From positions 124,001 to 188,000 of the forward strand of contig NZ_SNTZ01000002.1 of assembly GCF_004916895.1 (NCBI RefSeq): a stretch of 64,000 bases of DNA, in the 5' to 3' direction. Source of the DNA: Flagellimonas alvinocaridis (GTDB lineage: Bacteria; Bacteroidota; Bacteroidia; Flavobacteriales; Flavobacteriaceae). The translations under genes were made by a program, and so were the position numbers. Shown here piece after piece: positions 54,457-63,677 of the stretch. Below the pieces are notes generated by a model. That model worked only from the letters and a program-made list of their open reading frames with translations, was not told the origin of the DNA and ran no database searches. The first letter of the stretch is position 1. Each line of letters opens with the position of its first letter.

Positions 54457-55545
54457 ATGTCACTGCGATTCATTCACATACTGTTGTTTGTAAGCTTTAT
54501 GCTGATTTTTTCTTCGGCAAGAGCACAGAATTTGGTACGTAATGGGGGGTTTGAGGATTACTCGACCTGCCCCATCAAAATGAGTAACTTAAACAGGGAT
54601 GCAGAGCATTGGAGCGCCCCTACCTTGGGCACCACGGATTATTTCAACGAATGTAGCCGGACCAAATTGGGCATTCCCATGAACTTCAAAGGAAAACAAG
54701 AAGCTTTTGAAGGCACGGCCTATGCAGGAATGTATCTTTATGCCCCAAAAGATTATAGGGAGTACATTCAAGTACCCCTGTTCGAAACTTTACAAAAAGG
54801 ACACAGATACCGATTGCAATTGGTAATGAGTCTTTCCGAAAAATCCGATGGCGCTGTTAAGGATATGGGTGCTGTATTTTCAGAAAAACCTTTGTCGATT
54901 CACACTAAAAGACAGCTTTCCCATAAGGCGCTGACATCTCAGATTATTCAGACCACACACATTAAACAGTTTTCTTCAGACAGTTTTTATGATGACAAGC
55001 AAAGCTGGATAGAACTCAGTATGGATATCGTGGCCAAAGGATTTGAAACCCATCTCATCTTGGGAAATTTTATGAGCAATGCCGCTACACATTATCTGGA
55101 TTTCAAAAACGACGACCCCAATGCAGAAGGCTATGCTTATTACTACTTGGACGATATTTCGCTAACGTATCTTGGCCCCGAATACCAACCCAATGAAGTC
55201 TATGTGTTGGACCATGTCAATTTTAATTTTGACCGTTTTGATTTACAGCCCAAGGCGAAACAGAGTCTTCAAGATGTATTTGAATACCTGAAAAAGCACC
55301 CTAACCTGAAAGTGTCAATCAGCGGGCATACAGACGATTTAGGCTCCGATTCTTATAACGATGTTCTTTCCAAGGAAAGGGCCAGCAGTGTGGCCAAATA
55401 CCTTATGGGATTGGGTCTCAATAAGAACCGTATCTCCTACAAGGGGTATGGGGATAAGATCCCATTGGACACTTCCTTAACCGACAAGGCCCGGAGAAAA
55501 AATCGCAGGGTAGAATTTGTGATGACCGAGTTTGTGGATGAGTAA
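54457..55545 (+). CDS. OmpA-family outer-membrane/peptidoglycan-binding protein
   Basis: 362 aa from the ATG at 54457 (signal peptide SLRFIHILLFVSFMLIFSSARAQ). Residues 25-240 form a beta-rich domain beginning NLVRNGGFEDYSTCPIKMS, like a carbohydrate-binding jelly roll. The C-terminal OmpA domain (about 250-355) has VNFNFDRFDLQPKAKQSL, VSISGHTDDLGSDSYNDVLS with the peptidoglycan-contacting Asp, KERASSVAKYL and RRKNRRVEFVM. It anchors the outer membrane to peptidoglycan and may present the N-terminal domain outside. It follows the TPR/barrel pair by about 100 bases. Confidence 0.92.
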   Translation: MSLRFIHILLFVSFMLIFSSARAQNLVRNGGFEDYSTCPIKMSNLNRDAEHWSAPTLGTTDYFNECSRTKLGIPMNFKGKQEAFEGTAYAGMYLYAPKDYREYIQVPLFETLQKGHRYRLQLVMSLSEKSDGAVKDMGAVFSEKPLSIHTKRQLSHKALTSQIIQTTHIKQFSSDSFYDDKQSWIELSMDIVAKGFETHLILGNFMSNAATHYLDFKNDDPNAEGYAYYYLDDISLTYLGPEYQPNEVYVLDHVNFNFDRFDLQPKAKQSLQDVFEYLKKHPNLKVSISGHTDDLGSDSYNDVLSKERASSVAKYLMGLGLNKNRISYKGYGDKIPLDTSLTDKARRKNRRVEFVMTEFVDE

Positions 55546-55595
55546 CCCTTGAATATTCCCTACATTTTCTATTTTTGGAGGAAACCGTCCGTTCC

Positions 55596-57215
55596 ATGAA
55601 AAAGTATACCCTCCTATTCTCAATAGGTTTCTTTTTGGCCTGTAACCCAAAAGAGGAAGTAGACCTGATTGTCCATAACGCCAATATTTATACCGTTGAT
55701 GGTGATTTTTCCAAAGCCAGTTATATGGCCATCAAAGATGGAAAGTTTGTTGCCGTTACCGAAACAGAGGAAATCTATCAAAAATATACCGCCAAGGTAG
55801 AGCTGGATGCCAAAGGCAAGACCATTGTTCCCGGTTTTATAGATGCCCATTGCCATTTTTATGCATTAGGACTGAACCAACAGGTAGTGGATTTGGTGGG
55901 TACCACCAGTTTTGAAGAGATTTTGGATAAGGTTATGGCCTTTCAGAAAGAACGTCCTTCCGATTTTATTTTTGGAAGGGGGTGGGACCAAAATGATTGG
56001 GAGGTGAAGGAGTTTCCTACCAAGGACAAATTGGATGAAATGTTTCCGGATACGCCAGTTGTACTGCGCAGAATCGATGGACATGCGATTTTGGTCAACC
56101 AAAAAACATTGGATTTGGCCGGGATCACTTTGGAAACCAAGGCCGTAGGAGGCGATATCATTAAAAAGGATGGAAAACTGACAGGTATTTTGGTGGATGG
56201 CCCTATGGGAATGGTCGATGCCATTACGCCTCAACCTGATAGAAAAACCCAAATCCAAGCGTTAAAGGACGCCGAAAGATTATGCTTTGGGTATGGGCTT
56301 ACCACGGTGGATGATGCTGGATTGGGTCGAGGAACTATTGAACTCATCGATAGTCTGCAACAAGTTGGGGATTTGTCCATTCGGGTATACGCCATGGTGA
56401 GCAGTTCTCCAGACAACTTAGATTATTTCCTAAACAAGGGAATCATTAAAACTGACAATTTAAATGTACGCTCCGTAAAAGTATACGGAGATGGTGCTTT
56501 GGGCTCAAGGGGCGCGGCGTTAAGGGAGCCCTATTCCGATCAACCCGGCCATTACGGCGCTATGGTTACGCCAGTAGATCAAATTGGAGCTCTGGCAGAG
56601 CGTATTGCCTTATCGGATTATCAAATGAATACCCATGCCATTGGGGATTCGGCCAATGTAGTTGTGTTGCGAGCCTATGAAAAAGCCTTGGAAGGAAAAC
56701 CGAATCGCCGTTGGAAGGTAGAACATGCACAGGTCATTTCACCAGCAGATTTTGATTATTTTTCAAATGGAATCATTCCTTCTATTCAACCCACCCATGC
56801 TACCAGCGATATGTATTGGGCCGAAGACCGTTTGGGGTCAGATCGCGTAAAAGGGGCCTATGCCTTCAAAGAACTATTGGACAAGGCCGGGACTGTGGCA
56901 TTGGGAACCGATTTTCCCGTGGAGCAAGTGAGTCCGTTCCTAACATTTTACGCTGCGGTGGCTCGTAAAGACGTAAATAACTATCCTGAAGGAGGCTATC
57001 AAATGGAAAATGCCCTGTCAAGGGAAGAAACCTTAAAAGGAATGACGATTTGGGCGGCCCATTCCAACTTTGAGGAGCAAGAAAAAGGCAGTATAGAACC
57101 TGGTAAGTTTGCCGATTTCGTGATTTTAAGTGAAGACATCATGAGCGTTCCCATAGAAAACGTTCCAAATATAGAAGCGGAACAGGTTTTTGTTGGAGGA
57201 GTTCAAGTAAAATAA
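55596..57215 (+). CDS. Lipoprotein amidohydrolase (YtcJ-like, amidohydrolase 3)
   Basis: 539 aa from the ATG at 55596. MKKYTLLFSIGFFLACNPK is a lipoprotein signal with the lipobox FLAC. The metal-dependent hydrolase barrel (about residues 65-480) begins with the metal motif GFIDAHCHFYALG and has FGRGWDQNDW, RRIDGHAILVNQ, MNTHAIGDSAN, KVEHAQVIS, and the late LGTDFPVE with the metal-binding Asp. The C-terminal beta-sandwich ends GKFADFVILSED. The YtcJ group hydrolyses amides or formyl groups; the substrate is unknown. A strong terminator follows. Confidence 0.92.
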   Translation: MKKYTLLFSIGFFLACNPKEEVDLIVHNANIYTVDGDFSKASYMAIKDGKFVAVTETEEIYQKYTAKVELDAKGKTIVPGFIDAHCHFYALGLNQQVVDLVGTTSFEEILDKVMAFQKERPSDFIFGRGWDQNDWEVKEFPTKDKLDEMFPDTPVVLRRIDGHAILVNQKTLDLAGITLETKAVGGDIIKKDGKLTGILVDGPMGMVDAITPQPDRKTQIQALKDAERLCFGYGLTTVDDAGLGRGTIELIDSLQQVGDLSIRVYAMVSSSPDNLDYFLNKGIIKTDNLNVRSVKVYGDGALGSRGAALREPYSDQPGHYGAMVTPVDQIGALAERIALSDYQMNTHAIGDSANVVVLRAYEKALEGKPNRRWKVEHAQVISPADFDYFSNGIIPSIQPTHATSDMYWAEDRLGSDRVKGAYAFKELLDKAGTVALGTDFPVEQVSPFLTFYAAVARKDVNNYPEGGYQMENALSREETLKGMTIWAAHSNFEEQEKGSIEPGKFADFVILSEDIMSVPIENVPNIEAEQVFVGGVQVK

Positions 57216-57247
57216 AAAAGGAGGCGAGAAGCCTCCTTTTTCTTTTT
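57214..57247. terminator. Intrinsic terminator
   Basis: AAAAGGAGGC (57216-57225) and GCCTCCTTTT (57231-57240) form a perfect 10-bp stem, loop GAGAA, followed by TCTTTTT. It lies directly after the amidohydrolase stop and just before the end of the convergent DUF2911 gene. Confidence 0.88.
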
Positions 57248-57262
57248 CATAACAATAATTTC

Positions 57263-57793
57263 TTAGAAACTGATGGGCAAGAAAACACGAGTGGTTCCCC
57301 ATCCCATGACCATGTCACCTTCATCTTCAAAAGCAATGGAAAAAGCGTCCAATTCTTCCTCATCACTACCCGCTTTGGCGGTAACCCTTGCAACATCAGC
57401 GGCACTATCATATGAATAAGCGCCCCATTGGTTCAAATTACTGTTCAGGATAACCGTCCATTCATTATCACCTGGAATGGTAAAAAGAGAATAGGTCCCA
57501 GCCTTAATCGTTTTTCCACCAACGTTGGCATCCTTGTAAAAAATGATTTCAGCACACTCATTGGCTCCAGTCCTCCATACCTTGCCGGCAGGGGCAAGCT
57601 CAGAAATACTACGTCCCTTTAGTTGGGGACGGCTGTAAATGACCTTTACGGCCTTGTCAGATTCCCTATAGCTAGCGGGGTAGGTGGCAATATCGGCAGG
57701 ACTTTTATCCAGCCCGCTAAATTTTTGTGCAGTGGCTTCTGAAGTAAATACCAATGCCAAGGTTAAAAAAGTAAATAAGAATACATTTTTCAT
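57263..57793 (-). CDS. DUF2911 exported protein
   Basis: 176 aa from the ATG at 57793 (signal peptide MKNVFLFTFLTLALVFTSEATAQ). The DUF2911 beta-sandwich shows VKVIYSRPQLKGRSISELAP, GKVWRTGANECAEIIFYKD, GTYSLFTIPGDNEWTVILNS, WGAYSYDSAADVARV and a final MGWGTTRVFLPI strand. It is common in Bacteroidota; function unknown. The gene is single. Upstream, minus-strand TAGTTTTG (57822-57815) fits a -7 box. Confidence 0.88.
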   Translation of the reverse strand: MKNVFLFTFLTLALVFTSEATAQKFSGLDKSPADIATYPASYRESDKAVKVIYSRPQLKGRSISELAPAGKVWRTGANECAEIIFYKDANVGGKTIKAGTYSLFTIPGDNEWTVILNSNLNQWGAYSYDSAADVARVTAKAGSDEEELDAFSIAFEDEGDMVMGWGTTRVFLPISF

Positions 57794-58034
57794 GATTGTG
57801 ATTTTAGTTGTTTTCAAAACTAGGGTGTAAAAACATGGTGTTTTTATAAAGAGACGTTAAAATTTAGGAACCTTACAATGTGCTCAATATTTTAATCATA
57901 TTTCTAGATATAGTTTCATTTGGTTATTTTTTATCGATATAATATTATTAATTGAAATTAAAATACATTTATTAGTTTTATTTAAGAACTTCAATGGTCA
58001 TCTTTGCATAGAAATTGTTACTAATATTCGATTT

Positions 58035-59705
58035 ATGTGTGGAATTGTATGCGCATTTGATGTGAAGGAAAGTACGGAAGTACTTAGACCCCAATTATTG
58101 GAGATGTCTAAAAAAGTAAGGCACAGAGGGCCGGATTGGAGCGGAATTTATGCCGATGATAAAGCAATTTTGGCTCATGAACGTTTGGCCATTGTAGACC
58201 CGGCTTCGGGGAAACAACCTCTATTCAGTGCCGATGGTAAATTGGTGTTAGCCGCCAACGGTGAAATATATAACCATAGGGAACTCAGAAAGCAGTTTGA
58301 AGGAGAGTATGAGTTCAAGACCCAATCCGACTGTGAGGTCATTTTGGCACTCTATCAGAAAAAAGGGGTAGACTTTATCGATGAAATGAACGGTATCTTT
58401 GGTTTTGCCATTTATGATAGCGAGAAAGATGAATATTTCATCGCTAGGGACCATATGGGGATTATCCCCCTGTATATTGGATGGGACAAGAACGGAACCT
58501 TTTACGTGGCCTCGGAATTGAAGGCCTTGGAAGGAACCTGTTCCAAAATAGAACTTTTTCCTCCTGGTCATTATCTGCACAGTTCTGATGGAGAATTTAA
58601 AAGATGGTACAAGCGGGATTGGATGGAGTACGAGGCCGTCAAGGAAAACGAGACCAGCATCGCAGAGGTGAAAAAGGCTTTGGAAGACGCTGTGCACCGT
58701 CAATTAATGTCCGATGTGCCCTACGGAGTTTTATTGTCCGGTGGATTGGATTCCTCGGTTACTTCGGCCATTGCCAAAAGATATTCCCAAAAACGTATTG
58801 AGTCTGGGGATACTGCCGATGCTTGGTGGCCGCAACTGCATTCTTTTTCGGTAGGATTGGAAGGTTCACCGGATTTGGCTGCAGCCCAAAAGGTGGCAGA
58901 ACATATCGGGACCATTCACCACGAGATAAAGTTTACCATTCAGGAAGGATTGGATGCCATTAAGGATGTGATTTATAACTTGGAAACCTATGATATTACT
59001 ACTATAAGGGCTTCCACACCCATGTATCTTATGGCTAGGGTAATCAAATCCATGGGAATAAAAATGGTTCTTTCAGGAGAGGGTGCCGATGAGCTTTTTG
59101 GAGGCTACTTGTACTTCCACAAGGCACCAAGTCCAAAAGATTTCCATGAGGAGACCGTACGAAAATTGGATAAGCTTCACATGTATGATTGTCTTCGTGC
59201 CAACAAATCCTTGGCGGCATGGGGCATAGAGGGCAGGGTTCCGTTTTTGGACAAGGAGTTTATGGATGTGGCTATGCGAATCAACCCAAAAGATAAGATG
59301 ATCAATGGGGAACGTATGGAAAAATGGGTGGTCCGTAAGGCTTTTGAATCTTATTTGCCCGAAAGCGTGGTATGGAGACAAAAAGAGCAGTTTTCAGATG
59401 GTGTGGGATACAGCTGGATAGACACCTTGAAGAGTTTGGTACAGGAAGAGGTGAGCGATGAGCAATTGGCCAATGCCCACTTTAAGTTCCCTATCCAAAC
59501 CCCAACGTCCAAGGAAGAATACTATTACCGTTCCATTTTTGAAAGTCACTTTCCTTCCGATGCAGCAGCGTTGAGCGTGCCACAAGAGCCATCAGTGGCC
59601 TGTAGTACCAAGATTGCACTGGAGTGGGACGAAGCCTTCAAAAACATGAACGACCCATCAGGCAGGGCCGTGGCTAACGTTCACACCGATGCCTATGTGA
59701 AATAA
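58035..59705 (+). CDS. asnB: Asparagine synthetase B, glutamine-hydrolysing
   Basis: 556 aa. The N-terminal glutaminase has the nucleophile C2 exposed after Met removal (MCGIVCAFD), RHRGPDWSG, HERLAIVDP and NGEIYNHRELR. The synthetase domain has the PPi loop LLSGGLDSSVTSA, SFSVGLEGSPD, VLSGEGADELFGGY and GRVPFLDKEFM. It makes asparagine from aspartate with glutamine nitrogen and ATP in the cytoplasm. The length and C-terminal part (PIQTPTSKEEYYYR) match the AsnB type of Bacteroidota. The gene is monocistronic and ends in a hairpin terminator. Confidence 0.97.
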   Translation: MCGIVCAFDVKESTEVLRPQLLEMSKKVRHRGPDWSGIYADDKAILAHERLAIVDPASGKQPLFSADGKLVLAANGEIYNHRELRKQFEGEYEFKTQSDCEVILALYQKKGVDFIDEMNGIFGFAIYDSEKDEYFIARDHMGIIPLYIGWDKNGTFYVASELKALEGTCSKIELFPPGHYLHSSDGEFKRWYKRDWMEYEAVKENETSIAEVKKALEDAVHRQLMSDVPYGVLLSGGLDSSVTSAIAKRYSQKRIESGDTADAWWPQLHSFSVGLEGSPDLAAAQKVAEHIGTIHHEIKFTIQEGLDAIKDVIYNLETYDITTIRASTPMYLMARVIKSMGIKMVLSGEGADELFGGYLYFHKAPSPKDFHEETVRKLDKLHMYDCLRANKSLAAWGIEGRVPFLDKEFMDVAMRINPKDKMINGERMEKWVVRKAFESYLPESVVWRQKEQFSDGVGYSWIDTLKSLVQEEVSDEQLANAHFKFPIQTPTSKEEYYYRSIFESHFPSDAAALSVPQEPSVACSTKIALEWDEAFKNMNDPSGRAVANVHTDAYVK

Positions 59706-59762
59706 GATCTTTAAGATTATGTAGAAGGAAGATGTTGTTTTGTTTCATTTTCAATTAGTCGG

Positions 59763-59789
59763 AAAAGCCCCTTGCACAAGGGGCTTTTT
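59763..59789 (+). terminator. asnB terminator
   Basis: AAAAGCCCCTT (59763-59773) and AAGGGGCTTTT (59778-59788) form a perfect 11-bp stem with loop GCAC, ending in a T run, 58 bases past the asnB stop. Confidence 0.9.
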
Positions 59790-59949
59790 GTTGTTATGTG
59801 CTGCGGATGCCTCTTCTTCGGCAGCTTGTTGTTTTCCACATTTCTTTGTTGATAACTTAGGGGGTACAATAGCCTTCAATGACCTAATTTATAAGGGTAT
59901 TCCTTATATTTGTAGGATTTGAAAATTTCAAGGCAAACACAAAAAATAT

Positions 59950-61890
59950 ATGAGCGAAGAAGCGAAGAAAAACCAGTACTCGGCGGATAGTATCCAGGCC
60001 CTTGAGGGGATGGAACACGTACGTATGAGACCTTCCATGTATATTGGCGATGTAGGGGTCAGGGGATTGCACCATTTGGTATACGAAGTGGTAGACAACT
60101 CCATAGATGAGGCCATGGCCGGGTATTGCGATACGATTGATGTAGTCATCAATGAAGACAATTCCATAACCACAAAGGATAACGGTAGGGGTATCCCTGT
60201 GGGCTTGCACAAAAAAGAAGGTGTGTCCGCCCTAGAGGTGGTAATGACCAAAATTGGTGCAGGAGGTAAATTTGATAAAGATTCTTACAAAGTATCAGGA
60301 GGTCTTCACGGAGTAGGGGTTTCCTGTGTTAATGCGCTTTCAAGCCATTTAAAGGCAACCGTTTACCGTGAAGGTAAAATCTGGGAGCAGGAATACGAAA
60401 GGGGAAAAACCCTTTACCCGGTTAAAAGTGTTGGAGATAGTGATGAAACAGGTACCATTGTCACTTTTGTGCCAGATGACACCATCTTCACCCAGACCAC
60501 AGAATATAGCTACGAAACGTTGTCCAATAGGATGCGTGAACTGGCCTATCTGAACAAGGGTATCACCATTACATTGACTGATAAACGTCATAAGGACGAT
60601 AAAGGAGAGTTTATTTCCGAAACCTTCCATTCCGAAGAGGGATTGAAAGAATTTATCAAATTCTTGGATGGGAACCGCGAACCACTGATTCAAAGTGTCA
60701 TTGCCATGGAAGGAGAGAAAAATGGCATTCCTGTTGAAGTGGCCATGGTCTACAATACAGGATATACTGAGAATCTACATTCCTACGTGAACAATATCAA
60801 TACCCATGAAGGAGGTACCCACTTGTCCGGTTTTAGAAGGGGTCTTACCACTACACTAAAAAAATATGCCGATAACTCCGGTATGCTGGACAAGCTGAAA
60901 TTTGAAATTTCCGGGGACGATTTTAGGGAAGGACTAACGGCCATTGTATCCGTAAAGGTGGCAGAGCCCCAATTTGAAGGGCAGACCAAGACCAAATTGG
61001 GGAACCGTGAAGTAACCAGTGCGGTAAGCCAAGCTGTTTCTGAGATGTTGACCGACTATTTGGAAGAGCACCCAGATGATGCCAAGCAAATTGTTGAAAA
61101 AGTAAAGCTGGCGGCCCAAGCAAGGCATGCGGCTGCCAAGGCCCGAGAAATGGTGCAGCGTAAAAACCCAATGAGTGTTGGAGGATTGCCTGGAAAGCTT
61201 TCGGATTGTTCAGAACAAGACCCTACCAAGTGCGAAGTGTTCTTGGTGGAGGGAGATTCTGCGGGAGGTACAGCCAAACAAGGTAGGGATAGAAACTTTC
61301 AGGCTATTCTGCCGCTTCGTGGTAAAATCCTGAACGTTGAGAAAGCCATGCAACACAAGGTCTTTGAAAATGAGGAGATCAAGAATATTTATACCGCTCT
61401 TGGGGTAACCATAGGTACCGAAGAGGACAGCAAGGCATTGAATTTGGATAAACTGCGCTATCATAAAGTTGTCATCATGTGTGATGCCGATGTGGATGGT
61501 AGCCATATTGAAACCTTGATTCTTACCTTCTTCTTCCGATACATGCGAGAGTTGATTGAGAGTGGACACGTATACATTGCTACACCGCCATTGTACTTGG
61601 TAAAGAAAGGTGCCAAAAGACGCTATGCGTGGAATGACAAGGAAAGGGATCAAATCATTGAGTCCATGAACGGAGGGGCTAGTATCCAACGTTATAAAGG
61701 TCTTGGTGAGATGAATGCCGAGCAATTATGGGATACTACCATGAATCCTGAGTTTAGAACCTTACGTCAAGTAAGCATAGACAATGCCACTGAATCTGAC
61801 CGAATCTTCTCCATGTTGATGGGCGATGAGGTACCTCCAAGGAGGGAATTCATAGAGAAAAATGCCGTCTATGCCAACATAGACGCATAG
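59950..61890 (+). CDS. gyrB: DNA gyrase subunit B
   Basis: 646 aa, the short form without the large proteobacterial insertion. The GHKL ATPase domain has VYEVVDNSIDEAMAG, TTKDNGRGIPVG and SGGLHGVGVSCVNAL. The transducer domain has the lysine loop GQTKTKLGN. The TOPRIM domain has FLVEGDSAGGTAKQGR and VIMCDADVDGSHIETL, and the C-terminus has QRYKGLGEMNAEQLW and MLMGDEVPPRREFIE. With GyrA it introduces negative supercoils. TATATTTG at 59905-59912 may be its -7 box. A terminator follows. Confidence 0.98.
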   Translation: MSEEAKKNQYSADSIQALEGMEHVRMRPSMYIGDVGVRGLHHLVYEVVDNSIDEAMAGYCDTIDVVINEDNSITTKDNGRGIPVGLHKKEGVSALEVVMTKIGAGGKFDKDSYKVSGGLHGVGVSCVNALSSHLKATVYREGKIWEQEYERGKTLYPVKSVGDSDETGTIVTFVPDDTIFTQTTEYSYETLSNRMRELAYLNKGITITLTDKRHKDDKGEFISETFHSEEGLKEFIKFLDGNREPLIQSVIAMEGEKNGIPVEVAMVYNTGYTENLHSYVNNINTHEGGTHLSGFRRGLTTTLKKYADNSGMLDKLKFEISGDDFREGLTAIVSVKVAEPQFEGQTKTKLGNREVTSAVSQAVSEMLTDYLEEHPDDAKQIVEKVKLAAQARHAAAKAREMVQRKNPMSVGGLPGKLSDCSEQDPTKCEVFLVEGDSAGGTAKQGRDRNFQAILPLRGKILNVEKAMQHKVFENEEIKNIYTALGVTIGTEEDSKALNLDKLRYHKVVIMCDADVDGSHIETLILTFFFRYMRELIESGHVYIATPPLYLVKKGAKRRYAWNDKERDQIIESMNGGASIQRYKGLGEMNAEQLWDTTMNPEFRTLRQVSIDNATESDRIFSMLMGDEVPPRREFIEKNAVYANIDA

Positions 61891-61910
61891 ATAACGACCA
61901 TTTCACAACA

Positions 61911-61940
61911 AAAACTCGCCTCTGAAAGGCGAGTTTTTTA
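61911..61940 (+). terminator. gyrB terminator
   Basis: AAAACTCGCC (61911-61920) and GGCGAGTTTT (61928-61937) form a perfect 10-bp stem with loop TCTGAAA and a T-rich end, 21 bases past the gyrB stop. Confidence 0.9.
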
Positions 61941-61962
61941 GTTTTAGGAAAAATTTTACAAA

Positions 61963-62976
61963 ATGAAAAGAATAATTCTTTTGGTGACATTGTGCAATTT
62001 TTCCTTGGCAATGGCCCAATCCAACCTTAACGACATTCTGGCCGCAGGGCTCAACGATGCCGAACGCTTCACAACGGCTTGGTTAAATCCAGTTACCGAG
62101 GCTGGAGTTTACAGTATCTCCAACGGATGGTACAATTCGGCAGATGCAAAGCCCTTGGGCGGGTTTGAGATTTCCATAGTTGGAAACCTTACAGGGTTTA
62201 AGAACAAAGACGACAAAAAAGCGTTCACTTTGAATACGGCTGACTATGAAAACCTTCAGTTTGATGATGGTAGTACCTCAAAATTGGTGTCAACCGCCTT
62301 GGGGGACATTGAAGGGGTAAGGGTTTATGTGGAAGCTGAAATTGCCCCCGGTATAACTGAGCGGGTAGACTTTGAACTGCCATCAGGATTGGCTTCGGAA
62401 GATCTTAACTTTGTGCCTTCAGGATACATTCAGGCCAGCGTTGGACTTATTAAAGGAACCGAAGTCAAAGCCCGGTTCTTGCCTAAAATCAATACAGATG
62501 ATGTAAAAATAGGTCTCTTTGGTTTAGGGATACAACATGACTTTACCAAGCACTTGCCAGCTGACAAGGTACTTCCCGTTGCTATTTCTGCAGTAATCGG
62601 ATATACCAATTTAACAGGGGAGTACGATTTTACCGATACCGATGTTATTGATGGTGAGAACCAGCGTATAGATGCCAAGTTTAGCTCTTGGAATTTCAGC
62701 GCTGTTGCATCTACGCGCTTGCCTGTAATTAATTTCTATGGCGGATTGGGATACATTACCGGAAAATCCGACACGGATATTTTGGGGACTTATCAGGTGC
62801 AATCTGGACCGTTTCAGACCACTTATGAAGATCCGTTCAAAATCAGCAATAAAGTTAGCGGAGTGGTGGCCAATGTCGGCACTAAACTAAAACTAGGCTT
62901 TTTTAGACTCAATGCCGATTATAACATAGGGGAATTCAACACCTTTACTTTTGGTGTAAACTTCGGATTTAGATAA
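61963..62976 (+). CDS. DUF6588-like outer-membrane protein
   Basis: 337 aa. Signal peptide (MKRIILLVTLCNFSLAMAQ), then NLNDILAAGLNDAERFTTAW and VYSISNGWYNSADAKPLGGF, which I associate with the DUF6588 family of Bacteroidota. Later strands such as IGLFGLGIQHDFTKHLP, AISAVIGYTNLTGEYDF, FYGGLGYITGKSD and FRLNADYNIGEFNTFTFGVN form a barrel ending in NFGFR. Function unknown. It is preceded by the gyrB terminator and followed by its own, so it is probably transcribed alone. Confidence 0.75.
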   Translation: MKRIILLVTLCNFSLAMAQSNLNDILAAGLNDAERFTTAWLNPVTEAGVYSISNGWYNSADAKPLGGFEISIVGNLTGFKNKDDKKAFTLNTADYENLQFDDGSTSKLVSTALGDIEGVRVYVEAEIAPGITERVDFELPSGLASEDLNFVPSGYIQASVGLIKGTEVKARFLPKINTDDVKIGLFGLGIQHDFTKHLPADKVLPVAISAVIGYTNLTGEYDFTDTDVIDGENQRIDAKFSSWNFSAVASTRLPVINFYGGLGYITGKSDTDILGTYQVQSGPFQTTYEDPFKISNKVSGVVANVGTKLKLGFFRLNADYNIGEFNTFTFGVNFGFR

Positions 62977-63001
62977 TCAACATAACATACAACCAACCAT
63001 T

Positions 63002-63032
63002 AAAAAGGCCCCAACAAAGTTGGGGCCTTTTA
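63002..63032. terminator. Bidirectional intrinsic terminator
   Basis: AAAAGGCCCCAAC (63003-63015) and GTTGGGGCCTTTT (63019-63031) form a perfect 13-bp stem with loop AAA, flanked by A and T runs. It lies between the convergent DUF6588 and lipoprotein genes. Confidence 0.9.
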
Positions 63033-63056
63033 TTCTCATATAGGTAGTCTTGCCAA

Positions 63057-63428
63057 TTAATCCCTGGTGGCAAAGACCGAACCGTTTTCCAGGGTTAAAA
63101 CCTCAGGGTCACTTGTATGTTCTAAACTGACCGTGATGTCGGTAACCTGTGGGTCGCCGTAGATTATGGTGTAGGTGCCATTTTCTTCGGACCATTTAAA
63201 ATCGGTATAAAAAATCAGTTTGGAGTTGGAATAACTTTGATACCTTCCCAGGTAAACATCATTGAAAATCCATTCTTCACGGGCGGTGCTGGAACCTTTT
63301 CCCTCAATTGTTGAAGTTTGTGTTTTGGCCCAGATGCCCAAAATAGGGTCATTGTTCTCTGGGATTCGGCTACAGTTGCTTATGGCAACAATGCCTATTA
63401 TGGACAGCAATGAAAAGAGCTTCTTCAT
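63057..63428 (-). CDS. Small lipoprotein, lipocalin-like
   Basis: 123 aa. MKKLFSLLSIIGIVAISNCSR is a lipoprotein signal with the lipobox ISNC. The mature part is beta-rich (PILGIWAKTQTSTIEGKGSS, EEWIFNDVYLGRYQSYS, NGTYTIIYGDPQVTDITVSL) and resembles the short lipocalin-like lipoproteins of Bacteroidota. Function unknown. It shares a terminator with the DUF6588 gene. Confidence 0.75.
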   Translation of the reverse strand: MKKLFSLLSIIGIVAISNCSRIPENNDPILGIWAKTQTSTIEGKGSSTAREEWIFNDVYLGRYQSYSNSKLIFYTDFKWSEENGTYTIIYGDPQVTDITVSLEHTSDPEVLTLENGSVFATRD

Positions 63429-63677
63429 AGGTCAAGTAGGTTAAAACAGATTTTGGGACTATTAGAACGTAGATCTGTAGGAAAGTATTGCATCAAGAGA
63501 AGCTGCAAAATTCATTTTAGGGTAAATCTTCGATGAACTGCATATTTTGTTAACAAGTATGCGAAATTTTACGTTTGTGTTACGAGTTGGAGTTTAAGAC
63601 ATTAAAACTGTGGAAAGTCAGTTTTTTTCTGACCTAAATGCCTTATTTTTGAGCGATTAAAATTTAAACCTATAAAC

